NCBI GenBank assembly: GCA_020081605.1
Contig: JAHREC010000018.1
Coordinates: forward strand, 744,001-808,000
Source of the DNA: Albifimbria verrucaria
Taxonomy: Eukaryota > Ascomycota > Sordariomycetes > Hypocreales > Stachybotryaceae
Length of the DNA: 64,000 nucleotides
Direction of reading: 5' to 3'
Positions 45,740 to 58,141 of the stretch are shown here, piece after piece. The notes beneath the pieces are model-generated. The model was given only the letters and a program-made list of their open reading frames with translations, ran no database searches and was not told the origin of the DNA. The position numbers and the translations under genes are program-made. Each line of letters starts with the position of its first letter. The stretch's first letter is position 1.

Positions 45740-47119
45740 ATGGCCAGATCAGCCCGCTTGACAGAATCGGCACTATCGGAACTGACGCAACCTTTGCTTG
45801 ACGGAGAAGAAATTGACGATGGAACATTCGTTGAGCCTCCGAAAAGACTACCTTCTTGCAGGTTGGCGCAGCCATGTACGCGTTTCTGGTTTTAGGTCTC
45901 TATGCGGGCACAATTGGCGCCATCATCCCCTACCTTCAAAGCTATTATGAGCTCAACGATCTTCAAGTGTCATTTACCTTTCTCTCTGGACCATTAGGAT
46001 ATGTGCTCGCAGCGCAATTCAATCATTTGGTTCATCTGAATCTAGGCCAGAGGGGCAACGCCGCCATAGGACCTGCTTTCCAGCTGCTCTCCGCTAGCAT
46101 CACATCTACTCATCCTCCTTTCATAGGAGTGTTAATGAGCGTCGCTTTCGGTGGTATTGGACTTGGTCTTATTGACGGAACTTGGTCCGCTTGGGGTGGC
46201 ATCGTGGAGCGTGCCAATCTTGTTTCCAGGCTGTTGCATGGCGCCTTTTCAGTCGGTGCTATGCTTGCGCCATTGTGCATCACGTTACTTCTTTCCGATG
46301 GCGGGAGGCCATGGTACTCTTGGTTCCATGTTATGGTGAGTTATTATGAGTTATGGACATGTTCATTTTCACTGACCATAATTAGAGTATGGCGGCTCTG
46401 GCGTCAGGGATCATCTTGCCATGGGCTTTCCGTGCTGAGACTGGGCAGAAATACCGCGACGAACAACGTCGATTGAAGGTGCACTCAATATCAACTGCGT
46501 CTGTGAGTATTTTTAAATACCGCGCAACATGGTTCAGTGCTGCCTATCTGCTTCTATATGCTGGTACTGAATCCAGTATTTCCGGCTGGATTATTTCATT
46601 CATGCTTAGGATCCGCCAAGCGTCACCACATATATCAAGCCTATGCTCGGCTGGTTTCTGGGCTGGCATGACCGGGGGCGATTAATACTAGGAGGCATCA
46701 CTGATAGAGTCGGCGTGACGCGTGGTGTTCTTTATTTCATGATTTGCGCCATCGGACTTCAACTTGTCTTCTTCGCTGTTCAAGACGAAGTGGTGTCGCT
46801 CATGCTCATCATAATGATTGGTTTCTTCTTCGGCCCGCTCTTTCCATCTTGCATCGTTCAGCTTACCCAACTGTTACCTCAAGCACTCAGCGTCCAAGCT
46901 GTATCATTCGTGGCATCTGTTGGCCAATTTGGTGGTGCCTGTCTACCATTTGGGGTGGGAGCCCTGAGTCAACTGCTGGGCTTGCAAGTTTTCGGAATGG
47001 TAATCGTCGTGCAATTAACGATTTGTGTCTTCTTATGGATACTTCTTGGTCGATCACAAATGAAAAAGAGCCTGGAACGGTTAGATGATGAAGGAGGGAT
47101 TGGGAGACATATGGATTAG
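45740..47119 (+). CDS. Major facilitator superfamily transporter (fucose-permease/Bsc6-like)
   Basis: A twelve-helix carrier. An acidic cytoplasmic N-terminus leads to the first helix ('YAFLVLGLYAGTIGAIIPYL'). Then follow 'FGGIGLGLIDGTWSAWGG', 'LLHGAFSVGAMLAPL', 'ATWFSAAYLLLYAGTESSIS' and 'IIMIGFFFGPLFPSCIVQL'. The 'YVGTE'-like helix-7 motif and the 'GP-LFPS' helix-10 motif mark the fungal fucose-permease-related group. An intron at about 46336-46385 joins the halves. Missing bases are inferred in the A-run 45842-45845 and the G-run 46674-46678. The substrate is unknown. It follows the GH62 gene co-directionally by about 660 bases, which allows, without proving, a link to pentose uptake. The ATG at 45686 is an alternative start. 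Confidence 0.85.
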
Positions 47120-47231
47120 ACGGAGTGACATGGCTATTGTTAGAAGATTCGCATATATAGCAATGCGTGAAACAATACCACCGATATTTCTTTGATGCTG
47201 GAGATTACGGTTATATATGCCCATGCCTACA

Positions 47232-49144
47232 CTAATGTATGTTGAATACTTCGAAAGGTACCCTGCGATCATTTTCCCTCGGCATTGCCTCACCATGCAT
47301 AATACCATGAATGTAGGCATCTCCCACATAAGTATAACCTCCTTCGTCTCTCTTTCGTAACAACAAAGGCAATGCACCCCCAAGTGCTACACAAACTAAG
47401 TCTCCTGCCTGTACAGTGTGCCGAGCCAGGCCCAGATATCCTTTTCTTGTTCTGATAAGCTTTCTACCTAAGGTATACGATTTAACCATCGTGTGATACC
47501 GCATGGCGAACTCGTGTGCTTCTTCATCGCTAGTATCGGGAAGAAATGGACTGACTTCTGAGTATAGACCCGGAGGGTAGTGACCATTTTCAACACCTCT
47601 ATCGCTCCGTAGCCACTGTAGCCAAGCCACGAAATCAGAAAAATGATGAACATAGTTCTCTTGCTTACACTTGAGTGCGAATACACCGTGATGCTCACGA
47701 CACATTGCCGTCAAGGTCATTGCATAAGCGGCTATGATATCAGGCTTCGAGCTGTAAGGCCCATCAAGAGATGATGGATCGTAAGGCTCCCAAGTTTCAT
47801 CTGGGATAAAGTTGGCCTTATCAAGTCGTGTCCTTTGGTCTCCTCGGGGCTGGATAGTGCATGTATCTTGGACAGTATCGAATTCTAGTCCCGATAGAGG
47901 TAGGATATTTCCCTGCAATAACTTTGCTGAGAAATCCCCGCTTTCTAATAGCGACCCTGCCGAGAAGAAGTGATACCACATAGAAGATACATTCGGTGTT
48001 GTATCCTCACGGTGCCAGCGAGGGACCCAAGATGGGAAGGTTCGTTCTATTTCACCAGAACCATGGTCCACACTGGTCAAAACCGATAATGACTTGTGGT
48101 AATTAGATGTGGCGATGGCAACATCGGCAAACACATCCTCAGTAGATAAATGATAGTCTGGTTTCAATCCTGGATATTCCTTTTGAAACGGTGGCAAGTT
48201 CATCAAGGCGTATACTTTGTCACGAGGATCAGTAGAATTGAAGGCTTTGCAAGAGTTCAGCATATCCTCAAGATATCTGTCCTTTTGAGACTCCTCGTCG
48301 TTCCTCATGGTCAGAAGGTTACCGAACAAGGACTTAGTGTAGTGTTGCAATGAATCAAGATTCGTGGCCCATTCGATGTATTGGGCGTTGGTTAACAACC
48401 AGTCTGCTGTATGGAATAAAGCAGCGAAGGATGCGACCTTTTGTCGCAAAAGAAAAGTACTTCGGGGCAAAATAGACTTCTTGGATGACCTATTACTGTT
48501 AGGACACTCTCATATCATGGCCACTCCGGGTTTGATCATACCCATACTCTGGAGAACCATGGCCGTCCAAAGAAGTGCAACAAGGAACCCCATACTTGTG
48601 GGTCTGGTCCTGGTAAGCCAGCGAACCCAATTTCTTGAGCCTGAAGCATATCCCTTCCGTTCTTTCTGAAATGGTCATCCAGCTCCTCCTCTGGTATTGA
48701 GAAACGTGTACAGACGATAGATGCTATATTTTTAATTATACTTTGAGCAATAGGGATATGTTCGTCTTCAGGTCCAAGCCATACAAGACAAGTTCGACAA
48801 TTTCTATACACTAAATGCATAATCTGAACTTGACTGGCACGCTCATCCAGGTCTTGTTGGTTTATGCATATTGCATCCGCCCACAAGGTTCGCGGCTTAT
48901 CAGGTAAGCGGAAACAAACCAGTGCAGAAAATAGATTTACTGTAATATTGGCAGGGACGCCATCGCAGATTATCTGCTTGGTGACTCGCGGGTCTCCCCA
49001 GACATAGGATAAAGCCTCATAAGCGGGCTCGTCCTTGAGACAGCATGTTTGAAGCGAGACAGACAGCGGATCAGCTGGGCTCCCCGGATGGATTTGAAGG
49101 AGTCTGATGTCCCATGGCGACTTGAGACTTTGGTAGATTTCCAT
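47232..49144 (-). CDS. HET-domain (heterokaryon incompatibility) protein
   Basis: The N-terminal HET domain is clear: 'YEALSYVWGDP', 'LWADAICINQQDLDERASQV' and 'FGRPWFSRVWV', the three landmark segments of the family. An intron at 48490-48541 (GTATGA...ATAG) interrupts the last of these. The remaining 410 residues, with 'DPRDKVYALMNLPP' and 'LGLARHTVQAGDLVCVALGG', match the usual C-terminal part of HET proteins without extra repeat domains. One base is missing in the G-run 48464-48467, shortly after the intron. HET proteins can trigger cell death after fusion of unlike strains, though most family members are untested. The gene is convergent with the MFS gene, about 110 bases away. Confidence 0.9.
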
Positions 49145-49631
49145 TTAATCGGTGTCGCAAAGGCTGATTCAACTCTGATTTGTGATAGCTCTTGCTGCCT
49201 TGCAGGAGGGGGCATGGAGGAATTACTGGGGCTTAGGGGCGGACCACTTTTGCCCATGGCTCTAGCCCCGATATAACCGAAGGGCAGCTGAATTGAAACG
49301 GCTATTAGAAACAACATTATATTCCAAGTCCAAGATATGCGAGACGGTGCAATCATTCTTTAGTTTTAGTTTAAATAAAGTATGAGTTGCGAATGGCCAA
49401 TACATGCTGGCTGCCAATTGTACGGTCCTCTGCTTTTACGCAGCGAAACCTCCCTCATTCGGTCTTCTGTAGCTTTGGGAACTACACAGAAGATACGACC
49501 TTTCAAATCCCTTACTATACTTGGTATTGAGGATCTCCCTTCTCTGACTCTGATCAAGATCTCGGTTGTAATCCCAGGAGTCGAGCATCTTCAGGTCTAA
49601 GTGAGACCAGGAGTCTATATCTGGCGAACAG

Positions 49632-50211
49632 TTATTCGCCGAGAAGACCTTTTAGCGCTTCTTCTGTGTCGTATTTTGCAAGCAGCTCTGCCCTTAAGGC
49701 CTCAATTTCATCCCTCCTTTCGGCCCTCACACCCTCCAGCATGTCCTTGGCTGGCCCAATGAGATGAGCGTCGCTCAATTCCATAACAACCGCCATAAGC
49801 ACAACGCTGTCACCAAGCTTCTCCAGCCGTTGGTCTGCATCCAGGCCGTTCATGATCTTCAATAGCCTTTCGAAATCGGCATCTCCTGGTGTCAAAGTAA
49901 CACGGAGCACAGCATCTTGTCCTTCATCAACCTTGTACTTGTGATACAACTTGGGCTGGACGGGAACTGGCTTGAAACTTCCAGTGCACTCACTGACGCC
50001 TCTAATGCGTCAAGATCGGGCTCAACGCTGGTATAAACCGAAATAGAACCGCTAATCAGGTCGAAGGTTTCTGTGAAGCGTGTGTGAAAGTGCGGGGCAC
50101 TGTCGTGCCTGGAGCCATAGTTTCAATGAAGATGGTGCGGTCGCCACCATTGCGAGTTGTCGATTGTTCCAATTGGAAACGGCGCTGGTCCCAGCGGCGC
50201 TCGGCTGACAT
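49632..50211 (-). CDS. Cupin-domain protein
   Basis: A small protein near 190 aa. The first cupin motif is visible as 'PPHFHTRFTETFDLISGSIS' once one base is restored in the G-run 50094-50097. It carries the two histidines and the glutamate that usually bind a metal. A second slip at 49975-49977 leads to the C-terminal half ('RVTLTPGDADFERLLKIMNG', then a helical charged tail). The start at 50211 (MSAERRWDQRRF) directly precedes the barrel. Such proteins are found as small standalone dioxygenases, isomerases or storage-type folds; no reaction can be assigned. It points away from the TAP-type hydrolase gene, with 1.4 kb between. Confidence 0.65.
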
Positions 50212-51580
50212 TTTGGGTACTTTTTCGTTAAGAAAAGGCTTGAGATAGGAAGATAAATAGGCCAGGACACAGAGTTCAATAAGGATGAGATGCTGTAGTT
50301 ATAGCTTCCCCACATACGGCACACAGTATTGATGTTAAGACCCATGCCGAGGGATGGATTCAGAGCTAAACCCAAGCTAATAAGTTATCCCCACTCGTCA
50401 GCAACGAACAAGTATGATCGACAGGCATTTACGGAAATCTACCAATAGAATTGTTCTTTTATGATAAGACAGCCTTTGGTACTTCTGCTGACAAGCTCAA
50501 TCGCGCCTAGAGAATAAGACTGTTGGCACAAGAGGATCTTAAAGCATGTCAGGGTTCAAGATGGCGAATTAGCAAGAATCTACAGTAGAGTTGGCTGCAT
50601 GACTTGAGCGCTCCTCCGATTCCTACGAGACCCAGTTGCTGACAGAGCTGAAAGTTATGTCTTTAATTGGTAGGATCCGATTCGTAATGTGGACAAAGCC
50701 CTCACCGTCTGTAGGGACGGAGTTTCTCTAGCCACTTTGAGTGTCTTGATGACCAAGAATTACTTCTGGCTATAGCATTCAAGAGCTTTTGAGAACGATG
50801 AGTCCCATTAGTTGCTGTCAAACAAAGTATTTTGCTCTATGCGAATTGCTAATGCATTTTTTGACAAGAAAAGCTCTTATTGAGGCTTGTTGCAGTGGCT
50901 TAGAAGAAGCCATCGAGAAACTATCTCATTGAATGTGCGAAGGCCATACAAGGGTCTTGAACCCCCAGCGCCTTAGCCAACATATCAGTACATACAGAAA
51001 CTTGATGTCGTTCTATCGATGCTGAATATACTATGCAGATCTTTGTAAAGTCACTAGATGCCGAAACTTCTACTATCACCCATTTTACTATCTAGCTAAT
51101 GCCGCCAGTTTTTCCCCGGTTGTAATTGGATCAGGTCCATGTCCGGTACATAAATGTGGCCTTGGGACATTCAATAAGGTAGGGCTGAGGCTAAGCGTGC
51201 GCAGCAGCGCAGCAACTATCCCGATTTGTAAAATATCCCTACTCAGCTTACATGCCAAGTCGCAGCGTACATCCGAAAACAGTTGTAGATTAAATTAAAC
51301 ATTAAAAAATGACGATTTATCATGACCATCGCGGGTTTGGCAATGGCTTCACCCCAACTTCAAGGCATATCTACTCTTGGCATTTCCAACGTAAGTGTTG
51401 GACTCAGCCATCATGCACAGTGGCAGAGGGAATATAAAAGAGAAATACTTAACCCCAAAGTCTAATTCCGTAGCATCTTCTTCATTCCATTTGCTCTTCT
51501 TCTTTTTACCTTTGTGTTCATAAAGTCTCTTCCTTTGACACTTTTCTCCATATTTGTTTCCTTACCTTCATTTGTAAACC
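50212..51580. other. Divergent intergenic region
   Basis: About 1.4 kb between the cupin gene and the secreted hydrolase. A segment near 50945-50985 read on the minus strand resembles part of a tRNA-Leu (D-arm and CAA anticodon loop) but has no T-arm or acceptor pairing. The last 100 bases are pyrimidine-rich promoter. Confidence 0.4.
51432..51438 (+). promoter_or_regulatory. TATA-like element of the secreted hydrolase gene
   Basis: TATAAAA lies about 145 bases upstream of the ATG at 51581 and is followed by a long CT-rich tract (about 51478-51560), a common layout of strong fungal promoters. Confidence 0.5.
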
Positions 51581-53426
51581 ATGCTTCTAACAATACCGCT
51601 GGTATTCGCCTTGGCTACATGTTCTTTCGCTGCACCAACGGACTCATCATTTTACAAAGCGTCTGATTCAAGTACTCATTCAATCCAATGGAACGAATGC
51701 GATCCTCAACTAGTCGAACTTGGGACTGTACACGGCGTCACGACGGAGTTCTTTTGTGCCAACCTCGTCGTGCCGCTTGACTACACTGATCTCAAGTCAA
51801 ATAAGACGCATATACTCGAGTTGGTCCGAATTCCGGCAAAGCAAAATGGCGGTTCAAAAGGTTCCATCATATTCAATTACGGTGGCCCCGGGGATGCAGG
51901 TATCGAAACTATGGTTATATCGGCTGGAGTTTTCCTCAAGTATGTGGTTTGCTATGACTACTAAATTATTTATACTGACTTTGATGCGCTTTCCAGTGCT
52001 ACTGGTGGAGAATACGATCTTGTTAGCTTCAGTCCACGAGGAACGAGCAAGAGTCATCTTCAAGCGAGTTGCTTCGACACAGCTGAACAACGAAACTCTG
52101 CCATCATCGCTAACCCTTTATGGGAGCTTGTAGGTGACTCTACTAGAGCCGCTGCTGGATGGGGACACGTACATGCAAACGTCAAGGCCTTCAATAGTCT
52201 TTGTGAGAAAAACCTGAAACATAAAGGCGAATATTTTGGTACGGCTTTTACTGCTCGAGACACTATGGCTATTGTGGATGCCCTCGGTGAGGACAAGTTG
52301 AACTTTTGGGGTATTTCTTATGGCACCATACTCGGCTTGACGCTTGCTGGCATGTTCCCAAACCGTATGGGTCGCATCGTACTTGACAGTGTTGTCAATC
52401 CCTACGACTACTACGAATCCTAGTAAGTAAAATAAATTACACCATTGAGATGCTTTCAAGACTGATTCTTAATCATAGCCTTGGTCCTTCTAACTATGAA
52501 GACTTGGATAAGACCCTCAAGGCTATTCTCGAGGCATGCGTTGAATCTGGGCCAGAGGGCTGCTCACTGGCAGAGGAGAGCCAGTCGGCAGACGAGCTTG
52601 AGAAGAAAGTCCACATGCTTTTCAGATCACTTTCAGAGAACCCATTGATTTGGCCGGCAGAGTTGATCGACTATACAATGCTCACATCTGGGTTTTACTT
52701 GGATGGTAGTACACTGCGCGACATGATGATTCCCGCTTTGTATGCGCCCCCGGCTTATCATTTCTTGATGACTGCTCTGGCGGGATTGTTAAAGGGTGAC
52801 ATCATGCCAGCTCTCGGCCTTCGTAGCCTAGGAGCTAAATCGAGCGGCGCGACTATCACAGAAGCATTATCAAGCATTTATTGTAGTGATAGGAGATCAC
52901 CTAGGGATACATCCATTGAAGCTGCCCAAGCTGCCGCTATTATTCAACGGGAGCAGAGTTCCCTTGTTGGTGGGTTCTTACAAATGCTCATAAATCCCAT
53001 CGGCTGCGCCAACTGGCCCTTCACAGCCAAGGAGATATACAAAGGAAATTTCAAACTTGACACCAAGAAGAATCCTTTTCTGGTGCTTGGAAATACATAT
53101 GACCCTGTTACGCCTCTATCTTCGGCTCGAAATGTTGCGAACGAGTTGGATGGCAGCGTTCTGGTTGAGGTTAACGGCTTTGGGGTAAGTTAATGGTCTA
53201 TATAGTTCACTGGATTCTCATGCTAACGTAATTTACCAACTTGCAGCATGGCGCAATGGGTGTTCCCTCCGAATGTACCAGCCAGATTACCAGTCGATAT
53301 TTCCAAGATGGCGATCTACCTGAGGATGGCACTGTTTGCCAAACAGATCAATCATTGTCGCAGGTTCTAGCTTCTACAAGCAAGGCATTCCGACAACAGC
53401 AGGAGAAGGCATTAAAGGACGCTTGA
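51581..53426 (+). CDS. Secreted alpha/beta hydrolase with TAP-like C-terminal domain
   Basis: A secreted serine hydrolase of the tripeptidyl/prolyl aminopeptidase-like group. A signal peptide (MLLTIPLVFALATCSFA) is followed by 'LVVPLDYTD', 'GSIIFNYGGPG' (oxyanion region) and 'FWGISYGTILGLTLAGMFP', where GISYG holds the nucleophilic serine. The TAP-like C-terminal part contributes the aspartate in 'LGNTYDPVTPLSSARNVA' and the histidine in 'GHGAMGVPSECT'. Three introns, 51940-51996, 52423-52478 and 53185-53246, splice cleanly. Unlike most genes here, its frame is intact throughout. Length is about 560 aa. It probably trims N-terminal residues from peptides outside the cell; related proteins act on secondary-metabolite substrates in some clusters. 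Confidence 0.85.
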
Positions 53427-53680
53427 GGCCCAAAACAATGAGGTTTCAGCATTTCAGTGTTCATTTCTTGGGACAACGGTGATTTACGGAGTTAACTCAC
53501 AGTAAACATACTTACAGTACCTTTCTAACATTCAAGCTCTACTTTGAGCTATTAATAGATAGAAATTCAACTTCTTGTTTTCATAGAGCTAAATTAGCAA
53601 TGGCGGTTATGTATCCTACTCGATCTTCTAAGCCATACGAAGTCGCAGGCACAAGAAAAGAAATCTCAGACATGATGGAA

Positions 53681-55028
53681 TCATTTCTGAGAATGGATAA
53701 TCCTCTCAACTTCTTCGTAAGCAGTCTCAAGTATATGTTGAACCGAATAAGCCGGCTTCCAACCGAGTTTGTTCCCATGCTTCGCAGTCAAAACGCATCT
53801 TGGATGTTCATTAGCAATACTCTTTAGATACCAGGAAAATACGATCTTCAACTTACTTTCCACTTATTTGGATAGGCACAAGTTCTGTGGGACACTTCAG
53901 GGCAATCCCGACCTTCTCCAAACTCTCATTGTCGAGATCTCTAACTTCAGTGTCATGGATGACACCCAGTTTTCCCATTTCTGTGGCATAAGTAGCGTAT
54001 ATATCGTTCCAGGCAACGTTTCCAGAGGCTGCCAGGTAGTACCCGTGCGAACCATAATCTGGATTCTTATTTGCGAGCATACTTTTGAGAAGCGTGACAT
54101 AGAGGCCAGTGTTATCCGAGATGTGACAAACAGGCCAGGTCTAAAGATAGTCAGTTTTAGCTCATGCGCGAATCACTGCCAAAATTCTGTAGTGGTTTTA
54201 ACGAACCAGGTCATTAGGTTTGACCCTGAAGCCATGGCCCAGCGCCTCAATAGCATTAACTACGGCTGTAGTTTGAATAGAGATGGCATTTCCAAAACCT
54301 CGACTTTTGCCATCTGTCATGGAGATTTTAGTATTTCCAAACTATTTCAGATTACGGGTTTTACTTACAAACAATGCATGGTATGAAGATATAACTCCGC
54401 ACCCCATGTGCTTCCGCTAATTGAATCGTAGAATTGTTCGCATCGAGAGCCTTAGTTTAAGCGAATGAGTAATTCTGAAGATCTGGGTATACTAGACGAT
54501 TTTGACTAACAGATTTAAAAAGTGGTGATACTGGAATCTGGCTTGTTTGCAAAGTAAACATATCATCATCGTCATCTTGTAGTCTTCTGTCGGTGGGCGC
54601 GCCTGCATGATTAGAGAACAATTTTGCGCCGCTTGTCTAGTTTCAAATTAGGTGTTAGTGCTGGAAAACCAGTCGTAATTTGGCTCTGTGACTCTCACAT
54701 GTAAGAAGTGAACAGTGCTGCCCGTTATCTCTTTAACTCTCGCGAGGGCTTTTATGAAGTGTCCTTGGGAGATAGCAGACATTGCATCGATCAAGAAGAA
54801 AACAATTGTAATTTTGTTCTCCACAACATGCTTTAATACGGCATTCTCGTCCTTGGCATCGAAAAGTAAAGGTTCTGCACCAAAACGAGTGACAGCTTCT
54901 GCTTGTTCTTGAGTTCGAACCAAGGTATACAATGTGCCATACGAAGGAAGCTCTGTCTCAGCCAGCTGGGCTAAGAGGTCGCCTCCAAGGTACCCTGAGG
55001 CACCTGTAAGAAGAATGTTGTGGGCCAT
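53681..55028 (-). CDS. NAD-dependent epimerase/dehydratase-like protein
   Basis: An extended SDR of about 350 aa. The cofactor loop 'MAHNILLTGASGYLGGDLLA' opens the protein. The segment 'STVHFLH' joins across an intron to 'TSGAKLFSNHAG', giving the usual serine-containing strand. Later parts include 'GVRSYIFIPCIV', 'GFGNAISIQT', 'CHISDNTGLYVTLLKSMLAN', 'GYYLAASGNVAWNDIY' and a C-terminal 'GNKLGWKPAYSVQHILE'. At least five introns are needed (about 54650-54690, 54480-54520, 54330-54390, 54130-54215 and 53800-53850), and all junctions keep frame. No base loss is required. The substrate is unknown. It is convergent with the hydrolase gene, about 250 bases apart. Confidence 0.75.
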
Positions 55029-55697
55029 GGTTAACTTGTGAGTATAATGGTGATTGTGACGAATGATATTGCTATCTAAAGCAACATTTATATGATGGTC
55101 AGGAACTTCGGTGGATTACAAATATGCCTTACAGCTAACTAAGGATTCATTAGTGATGACATTCCCGACGGCGGAATGCGGAGTTGTCGCGACTATATGG
55201 CCGATTTCCGTTCCCGTCGGCGCAAATGGGCCCGCTAACGTTATAGTGGCTGCTCAGTGGCAAGCAGATTCAACGTTGATTTTCCTTAGTAGCCAATAAA
55301 GAACCCAAGAGGGTACCATCCCAACGCAGATAGTATCTCGCATTTTTCGTTTTCACATACCTAATTGGTTGTACTGGCTTATTACCTCTCTTGGGATTTA
55401 TGCATGATAAATAGTCAGCTACAACATATCCCGAAGCCATATCGAAGTTGACCGAAATCGGCAGCCCAAGATCACCACCACAGATAGGCCAGTAGAGGCA
55501 ATAATGAAATATATAAAGTTTCTACATAGTGTTTATGCTGGTGATAGATCAAATGCTTAAGCGCTTACCTATTCTCCAACATAAAAATTGCCTAATGTTG
55601 CTGCCTAAGTGTCTTGTATATGCACCGTGTTTTTCTACCAGAGACAAACAACACACTGCCCTTCAACCACCCAACTCTGCATTCTTGTCGCTCAGCC

Positions 55698-56358
55698 ATG
55701 GACGTTCGCTCAATCTACCTCGCAAAATACCGCACCAGCAAACTACAGCGGGCTCACTTTGCTCTCTTCATTCCGAATTCTATACATGATCGCAACACCC
55801 TACCTGATGACTTCAGACTGTCCCAATGCTTGGGCACAATCATCAATGTTGTTGGGGAACCTCTCATGAGTGGGTTTGCCCTAGAGATCAAGCGTAATCA
55901 TGAATGCCGCAGTCGAGTCGACCTACAGCAACTTATTTTCCTTGGCCATATCGATCCCACCAATATTCACGAGCCAACTACATGTGAAACAAAAGAGATC
56001 ATCAATCCCATGCCCAAAGGAGTATTGGAAAAAGAAGCAGCGATGGTGCCGCCCCTCCAGCAGGTCAGAATATCATGGCTCCCATTAACGGGGTATGTTG
56101 AAGGGCCTAAAGCCGGTTATGGATCCCACTAAGAAGCAATTGCAGGTTTCTACTAAGCGCTGCCAGGAATGGACCATAGAGTATCTCACCAGGCTTGCGA
56201 AGAAGGGGCTTATCAACGATGATGCCATCGCCATTGCACAGAACCATCGCGATCCTCCAACTCACGGTATATTTGGGCAGTCTAGAGCGGCTCAAGTGCA
56301 AGTTTTGATGGACCAGCAAGTCAAGAGTAACCTCGCTCCCGAATCTTTAGCCCAATAG
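55698..56358 (+). CDS. Conserved fungal protein of unknown function
   Basis: An approximately 200-aa protein. The N-terminal half ('RAHFALFIPN', 'GTIINVVGEPLMSGFALEIK') and the C-terminal 'RCQEWTIEYLTRLAKKGLI' recur, as far as I recall, in uncharacterised filamentous-fungal proteins. I cannot name a domain. An intron of about 55 bases (GTATGT donor near 56093, CAG near 56147) separates the parts. The phase agrees only if one G is restored in the run at 56090-56093. There is no signal peptide or membrane segment. It lies between the epimerase-like gene and a GRF zinc-finger gene with no obvious functional partner. Confidence 0.55.
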
Positions 56359-57139
56359 CTATCAGACGATGAGCGAGCCAGAAAAGTGTATTTAATGACC
56401 GTACAACTATCAATACTGTAGCAAAAGACTTATTTCGTCAGATGTGACTTGTGAGTACTCGTGCGTGTCTATAAATAGACAGATGTAAGGCTACAAATCC
56501 TCCCATCATTTGGGATGCCAACTTCTGGCTATCATCACATCCTATTGAGCGTTTATTGAACGCCTTGGTGTCCCTGACTTTCAGCTTCCCAGGGTCTGTA
56601 GCGATCCTCATTGAAATTCCCTAATTCGTTCCAGGCCACTTACGAACTGTTGCATATGAAGCTCAGCCCCGATAATCACATGCTGCGTCTAACAAACGGC
56701 CTACCCTAATGCATTCAGGCATGAACCAATGGTACATTGTGCATTCCAGCCGCTATCCGTGCCCACAGAGTCGCACAGTACAATAATTCCGCGGGCTGTG
56801 CATCAGTTGTGTTCAGAAAATGAACTAGGCGGCTGAGCCAGGTCATATTTGCTGCAATTTTTACGTTCTTCGCGCTGTGGCTTGACGCAGGCTCAGGTGA
56901 GAATCGGGCGACCTCTCACATAACGACGAACGTATGCAATAACGGTGATTGAATGGTCGGCAGTGCAGCCTAATGTGGCTTGCATGGCAAGGCTTCTCCC
57001 GGGTTGATTGTATAAAGGCCAAACAATTCTACATGCAAGCAGGTGTCAGGATAACAGAATACAGAATCATATCCTTCAGATTATAGAGCATCCACATTTA
57101 CTCTTTTGAGACTTGACATCAAGATTTGCAATCCCAATC
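56359..57139. other. Intergenic region
   Basis: About 780 bases between two plus-strand genes. No frame with family features; the end should hold the promoter of the GRF zinc-finger gene. Confidence 0.4.
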
Positions 57140-58141
57140 ATGAGTCGTACTCGTTCCACATTTGAAAACGGTTCATATAGCAACAGCTCGTGGCTGTGCG
57201 CCTGTGGTCGATCCCCGGTTTGGCGAGTGGTCGGCAAAGAAGGTCCTACTAAGGGAGAACGCTGTACGTAAACCCTACATATGTTTTGTCTGAACCACAT
57301 CTCTAACCTGCCTCTGAATTTTAGTCTTAAGATGCTGCCCTCCATCAGGAGAACGCCAGTGTAGTTTCTTCCTCTGGGAGGCAGATGAAGCTGAGGCCTG
57401 TAACGTGATGACACAGCGGCATAGGCAGCGGGCGTCAGTTGTTGTTCCAGTCGTGACACCAAGCATTCCACCGAATCGTGACAGTAGTCCTAGTACTCTA
57501 TCGGCCACAACTACCACGACTGCCACGACTGCCACTTTTAAGCCAGCTTCGCCCTTTACTACTCCTTCAATCAACCCTGTATCACAGGCTTGGAAAGGGT
57601 TTGGCCAGTTCAACTTCAACTCCCTCGTAACGGCACACAATCCGGCACACAAGCAACTACTGAAAACCATGTCATAGCTAACACACCAAAGAACACTCGA
57701 ACTAGCCATCAAGAAGATACCCCAACCAAAAGCTATATCGAAACTCGTGTTAGCTTGCAAACTGGTACTTCGCACATCAATCAAGCAAGTGCTTACAGTA
57801 CTCAGACAAGTGACCAATCTGCCACTCAACCCATCATTCAACCCGCCACTCCAATTAATTCTCAGGCTGACTTGCGTGAATCTCATAGTGGTGCAGTAAC
57901 ACCTCAAAGTACTCCAAGCAAGCAACCGGCCAAGGATAAAATGGTTATGAGTGATGTGGTCGTTCAGATCACAGATCGTCTTAGTACTGATGGTGTGGTA
58001 CTCAAAGCATCAACAGAAATGTACTTTGAGCACATCTTTCGAGAGAAAATTGCCATCTATGAAGCAAAGATACGGGAAAGAGACAATTTGATTGATTTCA
58101 TGATGGAGCGACTGGATCAATTGTCAGTAAAGTCAGGTTAG
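57140..58141 (+). CDS. GRF-type zinc-finger protein
   Basis: The N-terminus carries a GRF zinc finger: 'WLCACGRSPVWRVV' with the C-x-C pair, 'EGPTKGERF' with the glycine-arginine-phenylalanine signature, then 'LRCCP' and 'CSFFLWEADEAE' with the remaining cysteines. An intron at about 57268-57324 falls inside the signature. The central region is Thr/Ser/Pro/Gln-rich and likely unstructured. The C-terminus ('FREKIAIYEAKIRERDNLID') is predicted to form a short coiled coil. One base is missing in the C-run 57622-57624. GRF fingers bind single-stranded nucleic acid in larger repair and topoisomerase proteins. Small standalone versions in fungi are uncharacterised. Nuclear location is likely but not shown by a clear signal. 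Confidence 0.8.

Noticed and set aside
50945..50985. tRNA-Leu-like segment on the minus strand
   Set aside because: A D-arm-like and anticodon-loop-like part is visible, but no T-arm or pairing acceptor stem could be found.
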